A DNA stretch of 50,450 nt from Lactiplantibacillus nangangensis (GCF_005405065.1 NZ_BJDI01000019.1:1-50450); one strand, 5' to 3'. Positions 1-9,184 are shown, counted from the stretch's first letter. Notes: a model not told the origin generated them from the sequence alone. Program-made: numbers and translations.

Positions 1-17
1 CTTTTCAAAATTAAAAA

Positions 18-50
18 ACGTCCTCGGAATTTTAAGTTTTCCAAGGACGT
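18..50 (-). terminator. Terminator of the small exported protein gene
   Basis: Arms at 18-27 and 41-50 pair except for one mismatch. On the minus strand a run of six T follows the stem (A-run at 13-18), so it fits the gene ending at 106. The other flank is also AT-rich, so it may work in both directions. Confidence 0.65.
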
Positions 51-105
51 ATTTTATAGGCTCTTTGTCAAACGGCTATTGATGAATGATCCTATGAAAA
101 TGGTA

Positions 106-321
106 TTAAACCGCTAATCGGACGAGTTGATTAACTGGCAACCTATCCGTTGGCTGATTTGCTATTTTTTCAAACTCATCCGATTGACGTTGCTGAGACT
201 GCGGTCGCGGTACTGCTTGGGCGTGCTGAACTTGCTCGGTTGGAACTTGTTGCTGTTGATAAATCAAGACAGCGCTCAAGATGCCAATTCCAGTGCTTAC
301 AGCTAGTAACATTTTTTTCAT
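106..321 (-). CDS. Small exported or membrane-anchored protein, 71 aa, unknown function
   Basis: I do not recognise the family. An N-terminal MKK is followed by a hydrophobic stretch at residues 4-20, which looks like a signal anchor. A Gln-rich segment (YQQQQ at 21-25) and a polar Gln/Arg/Pro tail follow. The start is well supported because a GGGGGATG ribosome site lies just upstream of the ATG at 319-321. A longer frame at 176-376 overlaps it and has no such site. A terminator follows at 18-50, so it appears to be a single-gene transcript. The likely topology is one membrane helix with the tail outside, but this is inference. Confidence 0.7.
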   Translation of the reverse strand: MKKMLLAVSTGIGILSAVLIYQQQQVPTEQVQHAQAVPRPQSQQRQSDEFEKIANQPTDRLPVNQLVRLAV

Positions 322-529
322 TCTTCATCCCCCGTTCAAACTCAATCGTCCACAAGTTAATCAAGGATACCATCAAAAAATTGAGTTATATGCCGGTGAC
401 GCCCACTAGTTTAATTATTAATAATGTTGTCGGCAACCAAGCAGCGTCTGTTAACCACCAGTTTTCAAATTATCATTTGAATCTAACTTGACAGTGACCC
501 GCATTTATTACAATTATTATGAAAATAAT

Positions 530-558
530 AAAAAAGAACTGTTTCGCAAACAGTCCTC
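530..558 (-). terminator. Terminator of trxA
   Basis: A hairpin with arms around 536-544 and 548-557 has one mismatch and a 3-nt loop. On the minus strand it is followed by TTTTTT (A-run at 530-535). It lies directly after the trxA stop. Confidence 0.75.
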
Positions 559-564
559 TTAACG

Positions 565-897
565 CTAGTCGGCCGCTACTTCTGCCAACTTTTGATCTAG
601 ATACTTTTTCAAGGCACTTTGTGGATGAAAACCGACTACTTTTTCCGCGGGTTTACCATTTTTAAAAACGACTAATGCGGGAATGCTCATGATCTCAAAT
701 TGTTCCGCAATCACTTTATTCGCATCAACGTCCAACGACGCAAATTTAATTTTGCCGTCGTAGTCAACATCCAAGGCTTCTAGCACCGGCGTCTGCATTT
801 TGCACGGTCCACACCAATCCGCCCAAAAATCGACCACAGTTAGTGCTGTGCCCTCGGCAACTGATTCAAAGTCAGCGCCATTGACTGGTTCAATCAT
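565..897 (-). CDS. trxA: Thioredoxin
   Basis: Cytoplasmic dithiol/disulfide carrier that reduces protein disulfides and is itself recharged by thioredoxin reductase. The redox motif WCGPC is at residues 28-32, and the cis-proline motif SIPALVVFKNG follows in the C-terminal half. I start at the ATG at 895-897, giving 110 aa, because AGGA sits about 9 nt upstream and thioredoxins are normally 104-110 aa. A longer frame reaching 948 has no supporting signal. The gene is transcribed alone and divergently from the MerR-like gene at 1082. A terminator follows at 530-558. The active site is complete. Confidence 0.95.
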   Translation of the reverse strand: MIEPVNGADFESVAEGTALTVVDFWADWCGPCKMQTPVLEALDVDYDGKIKFASLDVDANKVIAEQFEIMSIPALVVFKNGKPAEKVVGFHPQSALKKYLDQKLAEVAAD

Positions 898-1034
898 TTC
901 AATTCCTCGTTTCAACTCAAGTTTGTTTTTATGATAGCACGTTTGCACCCCAATTTTCGCCTTTAAAGTTCGTCAACTACCGCTAATCGTAACCTGACGC
1001 AATCAATTCCCTACACAAATAGTTTCAGATTCGA

Positions 1035-1040
1035 TATAAT
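1035..1040 (+). promoter_or_regulatory. -10 element for the MerR-like gene
   Basis: A perfect TATAAT lies 42 bp before the TTG start. The -35 region 17 bp upstream (1012-1017, TACACA) is weak. The intergenic region is shared with trxA. Confidence 0.5.
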
Positions 1041-1081
1041 AGCGTTATAGAAACGATATAGCTTAAGGAGGGGGATAAATT

Positions 1082-1600
1082 TTGCCAACTAAACCAGCAC
1101 AATCAGATCAGACCACTAAATTAGTCGCATCCGTCGCCGCTGACCAACTCGGCATCAAAGCAGTGACCTTACGAAAATACAGTACTATGATTGAAAAACA
1201 ACTCAACAACGAAGATCTCTTTCGCAGTAGCGGGACGAGTCACCGCCTGTATACCGCAGCTGATTTGGCCGCCTTCAAGGACGCCATCACGCTAACGGAA
1301 CAGGGAACGACTTTAGCCGAAGCGCTGCAACAGAGCTTTCACCAGCCACAGCCCAAGACGACCTTAGTGGTTGAAAAGACCGTGACAAACAAACCAATCA
1401 CGTCAGTGGCAACACCTAAGCCTGCGCCACGACAGCCAGAACCAACTGGTCCGACTAATCAGGAGTTATACAAGCAACAAGAACAGATGATTCGCCGTCT
1501 TGACTCGCTTAACAGCCGATTAAATCAAGTTTTAGTCAAGCTTGACCAACAAGCAGCGCCACACCCACAGCGTCCATGGTGGCACTTCTGGAAAGACTAA
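1082..1600 (+). CDS. MerR-like DNA-binding protein with C-terminal coiled coil
   Basis: The start is TTG at 1082-1084, preceded by AAGGAGGGGG at 1065-1074. Residues about 12-70 resemble a MerR/RacA-type helix-turn-helix: an AADQLGI..VTLRKY core, then a HRLYTAADLAAF wing. A Pro/Thr-rich linker covers about 85-130. A short helix with coiled-coil character (EQMIRRLDSLNSRLNQVLVK) follows, and the protein ends in the aromatic tail WWHFWKD. There is no ligand-binding domain like those of classical MerR regulators. The shape fits a chromosome- or plasmid-associated DNA binder at least as well as a transcription factor. The tail could touch the membrane, which is inference. It is a single gene with a strong terminator at 1654-1700. 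Confidence 0.75.
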   Translation: MPTKPAQSDQTTKLVASVAADQLGIKAVTLRKYSTMIEKQLNNEDLFRSSGTSHRLYTAADLAAFKDAITLTEQGTTLAEALQQSFHQPQPKTTLVVEKTVTNKPITSVATPKPAPRQPEPTGPTNQELYKQQEQMIRRLDSLNSRLNQVLVKLDQQAAPHPQRPWWHFWKD

Positions 1601-1653
1601 TCACAACTGTTTAGCCTTTCGTTGCACACTTTGACCACCGTAATAGCACTAAT

Positions 1654-1700
1654 AAAATCGCGATTCAGAAATCAGTTGAAGCTTTCTGAATCGCGATTTT
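1654..1700 (+). terminator. Strong bidirectional terminator
   Basis: Perfect 18-bp arms at 1654-1671 and 1683-1700, with A- and T-rich ends, follow the MerR-like gene. Confidence 0.8.
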
Positions 1701-1768
1701 ATGATTAACGCCATCACTCATCTGAAATTCGTTTCTCGGCAGGCGACAACGATCCACTCGTAGCCAAC

Positions 1769-1797
1769 AAAAAAAGGTGCTAATCAGCACCTTTTTT
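1769..1797 (-). terminator. Terminator of the mtl operon
   Basis: The GGTGCT stem with AGCACC has a 4-nt loop and is flanked by A7 and T6 runs. It lies 8 bp past the mtlD stop. Confidence 0.8.
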
Positions 1798-1804
1798 AGG
1801 TTGT

Positions 1805-2965
1805 TTAGTCTTCCGTTTCAGCGACATGGTTTTCGTATGCAGCCTTAATTTCGTTAATCAAGTCTTCATCCTTCAACCCAGTTGTTTCGCGAATCACTTG
1901 TTCGATTGGTTCGTCCTTCAGCATTTGTTGTAACTTCACGCTTTCGCTATCATTTGGATAGTTGAAGAAGAACATCATACCAGCAGTGTCAACTAAGGCA
2001 CTGTAGTCACGGCCGCGTTCCTTCAATTCGCGAATTGGGCGAATGAAGCGTTCGTCAAAGCCAAGCTTCCGAATTGGCGTCCGACCAACCCGTTCAATAT
2101 CATCTGAGATATATGGGTTTTCGAAACGGCTCAAGATCTTCTTTTGGTAAGCATGGTGAACTTCAGGATCAAAGCCCCACTTTTGAATGAGCAAATCACC
2201 AGTTTCAGCTAAAACGTGCTTAGCTTGTTCAACGACACTGTCATCTTTGACCGCTTCGCCGATAGTCTTGTAGCCCTTCATATTGCCAGTATAGGCAACC
2301 GTGGCATGACCAGTGTTAACAGAGAACAACTTGCGTTCAATGTATGGTTCCAAGTCTTCCGCATAGTCGACACCCTTAAGTTCAATCTTAGGGTTAGCCA
2401 TTTGTGACTTGTCGATAACCCATTCCTTGAATGGTTCCACGGAAACGAACAATGGATCGTCGTGCTTTTGTAATGGCACAATGCGGTCAACCGCAGCGTT
2501 AGGGAAACCAATATATTGGTCAGCCCAAGCTTTTTCATCGTCGTTCAATGCTTCATAAACTGATTTCTTTAATGATTGACTCCCGCCAATCATGTTTTCG
2601 CACGCAATCACATCGATTGGTTGGGTGTTGTTATTCGTTTGACGTAACTTAATCCCGTCAGCAATTAAGGGTGCAATGAACTTCAAAATCTTAGGACCAA
2701 TGGCCGTTGTCACCATGTCAGCGTTTGCAATCTCTTCTGCGACCGCTTTAGGATCCTTGCCATTGTTGATTCCTTTGACATCATGAACTTCGATATGTTT
2801 TTGACCTTCTGCCGCAAGTTCAATGGTATAGCCATTGCGCTTATTCAATTCATCGATCAAAGTTTCGTTAACGTCAACGAAAGTAATTTTAAAGCCATTG
2901 TCAGCCAAAGTTTCGCCAATGAAGCCCCGACCAATATTACCTGCACCAAAATGTACGTCTAACAT
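1805..2965 (-). CDS. mtlD: Mannitol-1-phosphate 5-dehydrogenase
   Basis: Oxidises mannitol-1-phosphate to fructose-6-phosphate with NAD, the second step of mannitol use after PTS uptake. The N-terminal Rossmann motif [10 protein letters not shown] is at residues 6-15. The polyol dehydrogenase signature region ACENMIGGS and the Lys-rich catalytic region are present. I start at the ATG at 2963-2965 (386 aa), one base after the mtlF stop, with AAGGAAG about 9 nt upstream. An in-frame TTG three codons earlier would overlap mtlF and lies too close to that site. It is the last gene of the mtlA-mtlR-mtlF-mtlD operon. Confidence 0.96.
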   Translation of the reverse strand: MLDVHFGAGNIGRGFIGETLADNGFKITFVDVNETLIDELNKRNGYTIELAAEGQKHIEVHDVKGINNGKDPKAVAEEIANADMVTTAIGPKILKFIAPLIADGIKLRQTNNNTQPIDVIACENMIGGSQSLKKSVYEALNDDEKAWADQYIGFPNAAVDRIVPLQKHDDPLFVSVEPFKEWVIDKSQMANPKIELKGVDYAEDLEPYIERKLFSVNTGHATVAYTGNMKGYKTIGEAVKDDSVVEQAKHVLAETGDLLIQKWGFDPEVHHAYQKKILSRFENPYISDDIERVGRTPIRKLGFDERFIRPIRELKERGRDYSALVDTAGMMFFFNYPNDSESVKLQQMLKDEPIEQVIRETTGLKDEDLINEIKAAYENHVAETED

Positions 2966-2966
2966 G

Positions 2967-3416
2967 CTAATCAACTTCCTTTAATAGATTAATAATTTCA
3001 TCTTCAGATTGAGCGTCCGCTAGTTTGGCAACGTTTGCCACGTCGCTGCAGTATATCGCAATCTGAGACAAGAGGTTCAAGTGTTCACCATTCAAGCCAG
3101 CAATCCCGAAAATCACCGTGACGGTCTTATCGTCATCATCATTTTCTGGATCACCCCAGCTCACACCCATTGGTACTTGGACGACTGAGATACCAGTCTT
3201 CTTAATGTACTTCATGCCATCTTCAGTACCATGGGGGATGGCAATGAAATTACCCATATAAACGGAAACATCTTTGTTTCGTGCCTGCATCGCATCAATG
3301 TATTCCGGTTCGACACAACCGCCATCGACCAATAATTGACCGGCTAAGCGGATGCCTTCTGCTTGCGTTGCCACTTGTTGGTTTAGCGCAATCATTTTTT
3401 TATCTAAAGCTTCCAT
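2967..3416 (-). CDS. mtlF: Mannitol PTS EIIA component
   Basis: Cytoplasmic phosphocarrier that passes phosphate from HPr to the EIIB domain of MtlA. The phospho-histidine motif IPHGT is present in the middle third. The ATG at 3414-3416 is chosen (149 aa) because AGGTG lies 6 nt upstream; a GTG three codons further up overlaps that site. As in other Firmicutes, EIIA is a separate protein rather than fused to MtlA. It lies between mtlR (14 bp apart) and mtlD (1 bp apart), so it is co-transcribed. Confidence 0.95.
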   Translation of the reverse strand: MEALDKKMIALNQQVATQAEGIRLAGQLLVDGGCVEPEYIDAMQARNKDVSVYMGNFIAIPHGTEDGMKYIKKTGISVVQVPMGVSWGDPENDDDDKTVTVIFGIAGLNGEHLNLLSQIAIYCSDVANVAKLADAQSEDEIINLLKEVD

Positions 3417-3430
3417 TTTATTCACCTACA

Positions 3431-5506
3431 CTATTTCGTTAGTTCGTTCAAAAACGCACTGCTAATTAACTGATAGAGCTGTTGGCGACTGCCGGTCATA
3501 AAAGTCTCAGTATTTTCCTGACTTTCGATGACTAACGCACTCAACTTGCCCATGAGCCGATTCTCAAAATCGCTAATGTCGGCCGGACCGAGCATCAACA
3601 CGATCCGTTGTAGTCGTATCGTTTGGGCGTCCATGCTTTTAAAATCGATTGGCGTTGCCAGTTCAAAGATTGCGCAATACGGGGCGGTCACCTGTTGGCT
3701 CAGCGTATGAACTAACGCCAAGTTAGTATTAGGAATCCCAACCGGGGCTAGACCCATCCGATGTAACAACTTACCCGCGACTTCTAGGGGATCACGGATC
3801 AACTTTGAATCGATGTGACGTGTGATTTTGACTAGCGTTTCCGCCATTGTTTCAGCATCATTGTTGATTGGAGAAATCATAAATCGATCCAAAATCTGTT
3901 TGGCAATTGTCATCCGTTGATACACCGTTTCGAAATCGAGTGTCGTTACTGGCTGGGGGGCCGGCTGTGGTTCATCCGGTCGCGTATTAGGAAAATACTG
4001 ATGAATGTACTCACGCAACGCACTGACTTCATTTTCAAGCAACAACGGGCTGACCACCCGATAGTTCAATTTGAATCCTGGCAACTGAGTCGTCGATAGA
4101 ATCATGTCAAATTGTTGTAAGTCGATCTGACCAAGATTCCCAATTCTAGCGACCTCAATCGTGGTAATTTCCGGTAGCAACCGCGCCAGCCGCATTTTCA
4201 AGATGCGAGCGGTTGTCATACCGTTGGGACATAAGACCAATACTTTCAAACTCTGGTGACTCAACTGTTGCTCATAGGTACTGGCAAAATGAATCAACAA
4301 ATACGTTAACTCATCGATTTGAAAGCTCTGATCAGGAAACGTGGCGGCAAAACCGCGTACAACTGCCGCATACAACTTCGGATATTGGGTCCGCACAGCT
4401 TGTAACTCCGGACTTGGCGAGACTGGTCCAGGCAGCCCATTGCGTTTCAACGCGACTTGCATGTGGGCAGTCAAGTTGTTCAATAATTGATCATCCGTTC
4501 CAAACGACCAATCAAAGTTAGTCGCCACCGCGTCAATCAACTTTTTCACGCGGTATGTCAGTTGCAAGTCATAATTGGCTAGCGAGGACTCCCGGTCAAT
4601 CCGAAACGTTAAGCCTTTGATCTGCTGCGCGAGAAAATCAATTTCGGCGCCGGTGATCTGCGACTTAATTTCAGCTGGCAACTGGGTCAAAATCGCCAAG
4701 GCCAACTGTTGATACTTCAGAAAGTCATCCCGGTTAATTCCACGCAAGTACGTGACCTGCTGACCATGTTGTAAACGCATGACCGCCGTGGTTAAAGTGA
4801 TAATTAACTGTTGTAACTGACCATCTGGCACGGACGCAAAGTATTTTTTCTTCAAACTCCGCACCGCGAGATAACAATGTAACAACACGGTCGGATCTAG
4901 CTGTTGTAAGAAGTAAGATTGTTCATCCGTGGCGGCAATCGCCAGTCCTCGCTGTAACTTCCCAATCGTTTTGAAAAATTCATAATCATTGATCGCATTG
5001 TTCAAAATTGTGGCGAAGAGACTGCGAATATTGCTTTCCGTCCCAGCGACTTGAATGCCACGTGACTTCAAGCGTTCAATCGACAATTCATAGTCGGCAA
5101 ATGGGGCTTCTAAGGTACTCAAGTCGTTAGAAATCGTGGCAATACTGACATCGAAATCTAACGCCAATTCTTTGAGCTTCATGGATCGATTCGCCATCAA
5201 GACCCGACAAGCCAGTGCATTCTGTCGCGTTTGCGAATCAAACGCTGGCGCAATGCCATGACTGTCCGACAATCGTGACTGGAAATCAGCTAAAGCAGCT
5301 GACGTCCCACTCAATTGAAAATGATGATCTTGATTGACAATCTGTAACTCGGCATTGGCTAACACCAATTCCAAATTACTAAATTCGCGATAAATCGTCC
5401 GACGACTACTATTGATGGCGGTTTCAATCTGACTCATGCTCAAGCCAGTGGGACTCGCTAACAATAGTTGTAATAATTCGTCTTGACGTTTTGTGAACTT
5501 AACCAT
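3431..5506 (-). CDS. mtlR: Mannitol operon transcriptional activator, PRD family
   Basis: PTS-controlled activator of the mannitol genes. Domain order: winged helix-turn-helix in about the first 120 residues, two PTS regulation domains in the middle, an EIIB-Gat-like domain with Cys in LCPNGMTTA (about residue 425), and an EIIA-like domain at the C-terminus with the conserved IPNTN..LVHT histidine. The length of 691 aa is typical. The start is ATG at 5504-5506 with AGGTGG close upstream. In this family phosphorylation by HPr and by the mannitol EII sets activity. Half-sites matching the Bacillus MtlR operator lie upstream of mtlA at 7449-7510. It sits second in the operon, 24 bp after mtlA. 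Confidence 0.95.
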   Translation of the reverse strand: MVKFTKRQDELLQLLLASPTGLSMSQIETAINSSRRTIYREFSNLELVLANAELQIVNQDHHFQLSGTSAALADFQSRLSDSHGIAPAFDSQTRQNALACRVLMANRSMKLKELALDFDVSIATISNDLSTLEAPFADYELSIERLKSRGIQVAGTESNIRSLFATILNNAINDYEFFKTIGKLQRGLAIAATDEQSYFLQQLDPTVLLHCYLAVRSLKKKYFASVPDGQLQQLIITLTTAVMRLQHGQQVTYLRGINRDDFLKYQQLALAILTQLPAEIKSQITGAEIDFLAQQIKGLTFRIDRESSLANYDLQLTYRVKKLIDAVATNFDWSFGTDDQLLNNLTAHMQVALKRNGLPGPVSPSPELQAVRTQYPKLYAAVVRGFAATFPDQSFQIDELTYLLIHFASTYEQQLSHQSLKVLVLCPNGMTTARILKMRLARLLPEITTIEVARIGNLGQIDLQQFDMILSTTQLPGFKLNYRVVSPLLLENEVSALREYIHQYFPNTRPDEPQPAPQPVTTLDFETVYQRMTIAKQILDRFMISPINNDAETMAETLVKITRHIDSKLIRDPLEVAGKLLHRMGLAPVGIPNTNLALVHTLSQQVTAPYCAIFELATPIDFKSMDAQTIRLQRIVLMLGPADISDFENRLMGKLSALVIESQENTETFMTGSRQQLYQLISSAFLNELTK

Positions 5507-5530
5507 GGGGCCACCTCGTATGATAACGGT

Positions 5531-7366
5531 TTATTTTAGCGCTAATACCATCTTATCATATTTAGGTGAGTTCAGAAGATCGTCGGTGACAAGCACTTGG
5601 ACCTTGGTGTAACGGGTACGAAGGTTCTTGGCAGCCTCTGGACTAGAAACAACTAACAAACTGTTTTCATCTTGAAGTTCGTCGATACCAACATTCTTAA
5701 CTGTGATTTGCTTATTGGCTTTCTTCACCCGATCCTTCATTAAGGACGTTGCCATGGTGGCTGTGCCTAGATGACCATCGTGATGCACAAAGACAATTTC
5801 ATTAACAACTGACAAGTCCAAACCGGCTGGCAAATCAGTGGCATCGGTTGAGGCTGCTTGTGGTGCGGCAGAGACTGGTGCTGGTTCATCACTGACTTGG
5901 TCGCGAGCTTTCAAATTAACAACAACTTGATCGTACTTAGGGCTACTCAAGAAGTTATCAACGGACAACCGTAAGGCGTGCGGTGCTTTTTGCGCTGCCC
6001 GATCAGCGAGTTCATTTTGCGTAATGACTAACAACCCTGGTTCATCTTTCAAGTTGCTAATTGCGGTGTTCGTGACTGACATATCAATGCCGGCCTTCTT
6101 GACTTTGTCACGGAGTAAGGAAGCACCCATTGCGGATGACCCCATCCCAGCGTCACAAGCAAAGATAATGTGGTCAACATCTTTATAAGAAGCAATCACG
6201 TCGGCTGGTTCAGCGGCACTCGTTTCAACCTCAGCGCCACCATTCTTCATGTTGCTCATTTGACCTTGTGCAGCGGCTAAGGAATCATCAACCATCGTCT
6301 TATCGCGTTTCAAGATGACTGCGGCAACCAAGAAGGAAACCACCGTAGCTAACGTGACCCCTAGTAGCAAGCCCAAGTAGTTAGAAACGCTACGTGGTGA
6401 CATCACGAATAACATGATGATCGAACCAGGTGATGGGGTTGATTTCAATCCAACATCTAACAAACTAAAGGTTGCGGTACCAGTAATCCCACCGGCGATA
6501 ACCGCTAAGAATAATGCTGGCTTCATCAGAACGTATGGGAAGTAAATTTCATGAATCCCACCGAAGAAATGAATGATCATCGCACTTGGCGCTGAAGCCT
6601 TGGCAGTTCCTTTACCAAATAAGGCGAAGGCTAAGAGTAACCCAAGGCCGGGACCTGGATCTGGTTCAAGTAAGAACAGAATTGACTTACCGGCACTGGC
6701 AGCGGCTTGAATCCCAAGCGGTGTCAAAATACCTTGGTTAATCGCATTGTTCAAGAACAAAATCTTGGCTGGTTCAATGAAGACGTTAGCTAATGGTAAT
6801 AAGTTAACCTTAATGATCCAGTTAACCCCAACTGCCATCGCAGCGCTAGCGCCGGCAACTAATGGGCCGATTCCAAAGTAACCAATAATTGCTAATAACA
6901 TTCCCATAATCCCAGCGGAGAAGTTGTTGACCAACATTTCAAACCCGCTGTGGACTTTGTCGGCAATGGCGTCGTCCCATTTCTTGATAGCCCAGCCGCC
7001 TAAAGGTCCCATAATCATGGCCCCGATAAACATTGGAATCGAAGACCCTACAATGACACCCATCGTGGCGATGGCCCCAACGACCCCACCACGATGACCG
7101 GCAATCATATTCCCACCGGTAAACGCGATTAATAATGGGAGTAAGTAGTGGACCATTGGTTGAATCATTTTGGCAAGATCAGCGTTCGGGAACCAACCAC
7201 CGGCCATGAAGATGGCGGTAATTAGGCCCCAAGCAATGAAGGCGCCGATATTTGGCATAACCATGTTACTTAAAGCGCTACCAAATTTTTGAACGCGGGC
7301 TTTCAGTCCCACTTTCTTCTTTGGTGCGGGTGATGTCGACTTTTTATTTACATTTGCTTCACTCAT
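5531..7366 (-). CDS. mtlA: Mannitol PTS EIICB with a second, degenerate IIB-like domain
   Basis: Membrane permease that imports and phosphorylates D-mannitol. The IIC part (about residues 20-340) has many membrane helices and the conserved GIHEIYFPYV motif. A canonical IIB domain follows, with the phospho-cysteine near residue 404 in CDAGMGSSAMG. After a Pro/Ala-rich linker (about 485-515), residues 516-611 form a second IIB-like domain. It shares the pattern ending in SPKYD with the first, but reads FVHHDGHLG where the first reads FACDAGMG, so the cysteine is absent. The protein is 611 aa. First gene of the operon, with a cre site over its promoter. Confidence 0.95.
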   Translation of the reverse strand: MSEANVNKKSTSPAPKKKVGLKARVQKFGSALSNMVMPNIGAFIAWGLITAIFMAGGWFPNADLAKMIQPMVHYLLPLLIAFTGGNMIAGHRGGVVGAIATMGVIVGSSIPMFIGAMIMGPLGGWAIKKWDDAIADKVHSGFEMLVNNFSAGIMGMLLAIIGYFGIGPLVAGASAAMAVGVNWIIKVNLLPLANVFIEPAKILFLNNAINQGILTPLGIQAAASAGKSILFLLEPDPGPGLGLLLAFALFGKGTAKASAPSAMIIHFFGGIHEIYFPYVLMKPALFLAVIAGGITGTATFSLLDVGLKSTPSPGSIIMLFVMSPRSVSNYLGLLLGVTLATVVSFLVAAVILKRDKTMVDDSLAAAQGQMSNMKNGGAEVETSAAEPADVIASYKDVDHIIFACDAGMGSSAMGASLLRDKVKKAGIDMSVTNTAISNLKDEPGLLVITQNELADRAAQKAPHALRLSVDNFLSSPKYDQVVVNLKARDQVSDEPAPVSAAPQAASTDATDLPAGLDLSVVNEIVFVHHDGHLGTATMATSLMKDRVKKANKQITVKNVGIDELQDENSLLVVSSPEAAKNLRTRYTKVQVLVTDDLLNSPKYDKMVLALK

Positions 7367-7401
7367 TCGATTAAAGCTCCTTCCGTTTTCTTAACGTCTC
7401 T

Positions 7402-7430
7402 ATCATATCGGCTACCGAAAACGGTTTCAA
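7402..7430 (-). promoter_or_regulatory. mtlA promoter
   Basis: On the minus strand, -35 TTGAAA (7425-7430), a 17-bp spacer and -10 TATGAT (7402-7407). The start codon of mtlA is 36 bp downstream. Confidence 0.75.
7416..7429 (-). promoter_or_regulatory. cre site (CcpA) over the mtlA promoter
   Basis: The 14-mer matches the catabolite-responsive element consensus TGWAANCGNTNWCA at 13 of 14 positions (first base differs). It covers part of the -35 and the spacer, so CcpA binding there would repress the operon on glucose. Confidence 0.7.
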
Positions 7431-7448
7431 GAAGTTCTAGGCAGACCC

Positions 7449-7510
7449 GTGGCACAGGAAGTTGTGCCAAAATTAAACTCACTGATTCACAAGATTAGCT
7501 TTTGGCACAA
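7449..7510 (-). promoter_or_regulatory. Probable MtlR operators
   Basis: GGCACA at 7451-7456 and TGTGCC at 7463-7468 form a perfect inverted repeat with a 6-bp gap, just upstream of the -35. A further half-site TTGGCACAA lies at 7502-7510. These match the half-sites I recall for Bacillus MtlR (TTGNCACA / TGTGNCAA), but the gap there is 4 bp. Confidence 0.6.
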
Positions 7511-7619
7511 TCGATATAAATATTGTTATATCAGCATTTACAACCTTTTCACAAATATTTTTATCATCCACCTGTCACCCATTTCACAAGTGGTTTAGAC
7601 CGATTTTTGTGATTTAGCG

Positions 7620-7647
7620 TTGTATTCCCAACTTGGACTCCTATACT
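7620..7647 (+). promoter_or_regulatory. Dipeptidase promoter
   Basis: TTGTAT (7620-7625), 16 bp, TATACT (7642-7647), 25 bp before the ATG. Confidence 0.6.
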
Positions 7648-7671
7648 GGAAGTACAAAGGGGGCAGAACTA

Positions 7672-9093
7672 ATGTTGAAAAAAAGTTCTGATTGTACCGA
7701 AATACTCGTCGGTAAAGCCGCTACTATTGATGGCTCGACGATCGTGGCTCGTAACGAAGATGGTTATGGCCCAATTAATCCAATTAAATTCGTGGTTCAT
7801 TCAGCCAAGGATCAAACTGCAGCTGAATTTAAATCCGTAACCACCGGTGTAACCGTACCATTGCCTGATCACGCTTATCGCTACACGGCAACGCCACAGG
7901 CTGACCAAAGTGATGGTCAATATGAGGAAGCTGGCATTAACGAACTAAACGTCGGGATGAGTGCAACCGAAACGACTGCGACCAATGCCCGCGTCTTAGG
8001 CTACGATCCCCTCGTCAACGACGGGGTCAACGAAGAAGCCATGTTAACTTTAGTCTTACCCTATATTAAGAGCGCCAAAGAAGGCGTCCAACGGTTGGGG
8101 GCTTTAATTGAAAAGTACGGCACTGGCGAATGTAACAGTATTGCCTTCAATGATCATGATGATATCTGGATCTTAGAGACGGCCGGTGGACATCATTGGG
8201 GCGCCATGCGCTTACCCGATGACACCTATGCGATTGTCCCTAACCAAACAGTCGTGGAAAAGCTCGACCTGAGCGACGCCGATAACTACTTGGGCGCAAC
8301 GGATTTAGCCGAATTCGTTGAAAAGAATCATTTGAACCCAACACCCGGCCAATTCAATTTCCGTGAAATTTTTGGCACCCATGGCGAAGACGACGCTTAT
8401 TACAACACGCCGCGGACATGGTATGGTCAAAAATTGTTCAATCCCGAAATTGCGGACCAACAACCGACCGACCAAACGATGCCGATGTACCGGAAACCCA
8501 GCAAATTATTGGCGATTGAAGACGTCCAATTTTTCTTAGCGTCCCACTATAATGGGACCCCATATGATCCATTTGACACCTATGCTTCCGGTACTGCCGA
8601 CGACCAAAAGAAATACCGGTCAATCGCGATGGATCGGAACCAATGTCAATCGATCTTGCAGATTCGTAACGATGTGCCTGCTGAACAAGCAGCTATCCAA
8701 TGGGTCGCCATGGGCTTCTTCGCCTACGCGCCGTCCGTGCCATTCTTTACGAATATCAACGACACCCCACTCGATTACCGCAATACAACGGCAACCGTCG
8801 ATGTGCATAATGTTTACTGGCTCAACAAAACGTTATCAACATTGATCGAGCCACATTGGCATGAATTTGCCGAAGCCGTCAACGCTTATCGCAACGGCTG
8901 TCAATCTTATGCCCGTGGTCGCGTCGCCGCCACCGATGCCAACGTGACCGGTGATGTGACCGACTATTTGACGAAAGCCAATGCTGAAACTGCCGGTGAA
9001 ATTTCCAAACGGACCTACGCCTTATTTGATGAACTCGTTAAACACGGGTTACTTTTATCAAAGACCAGCTGGGAAAAAGGTCAAAATCTCTAA
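7672..9093 (+). CDS. pepD: C69-family dipeptidase (PepD-like)
   Basis: Ntn-hydrolase dipeptidase that cleaves dipeptides in the cytoplasm, part of lactobacillus peptide use. The ATG at 7672 is chosen (473 aa) since AAAGGGGG lies about 9 nt upstream and a promoter sits before it; a TTG 13 codons earlier lies inside the promoter. The N-terminus MLKKSSDC followed by a GSTIVARNEDGYG block is typical of the family, where a short propeptide is removed to expose the catalytic cysteine (Cys8 here). It is a single-gene unit with a strong terminator at 9110-9146. It is divergent from the mtl operon, and the regulatory gap is shared. Lactobacilli carry several pepD paralogues and I cannot say which this is. 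Confidence 0.92.
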   Translation: MLKKSSDCTEILVGKAATIDGSTIVARNEDGYGPINPIKFVVHSAKDQTAAEFKSVTTGVTVPLPDHAYRYTATPQADQSDGQYEEAGINELNVGMSATETTATNARVLGYDPLVNDGVNEEAMLTLVLPYIKSAKEGVQRLGALIEKYGTGECNSIAFNDHDDIWILETAGGHHWGAMRLPDDTYAIVPNQTVVEKLDLSDADNYLGATDLAEFVEKNHLNPTPGQFNFREIFGTHGEDDAYYNTPRTWYGQKLFNPEIADQQPTDQTMPMYRKPSKLLAIEDVQFFLASHYNGTPYDPFDTYASGTADDQKKYRSIAMDRNQCQSILQIRNDVPAEQAAIQWVAMGFFAYAPSVPFFTNINDTPLDYRNTTATVDVHNVYWLNKTLSTLIEPHWHEFAEAVNAYRNGCQSYARGRVAATDANVTGDVTDYLTKANAETAGEISKRTYALFDELVKHGLLLSKTSWEKGQNL

Positions 9094-9109
9094 AATCAGT
9101 CTAAAACAA

Positions 9110-9146
9110 AATGGGTCCGAAACAGATCAGCTGTTTCGGACCCATT
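9110..9146 (+). terminator. Terminator between dipeptidase and MFS gene
   Basis: Perfect 16-bp arms at 9110-9125 and 9131-9146 with a 5-nt loop. It serves the convergent genes on both sides. Confidence 0.8.
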
Positions 9147-9184
9147 AATTGTCTAATCAACTCATTAAAAGCTGAAAGTTAAGC

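Noticed and set aside
176-376. 66-codon minus-strand frame overlapping the small exported protein gene
   Set aside because: No ribosome site. The 106-321 frame has a perfect one and a signal-anchor-like start.
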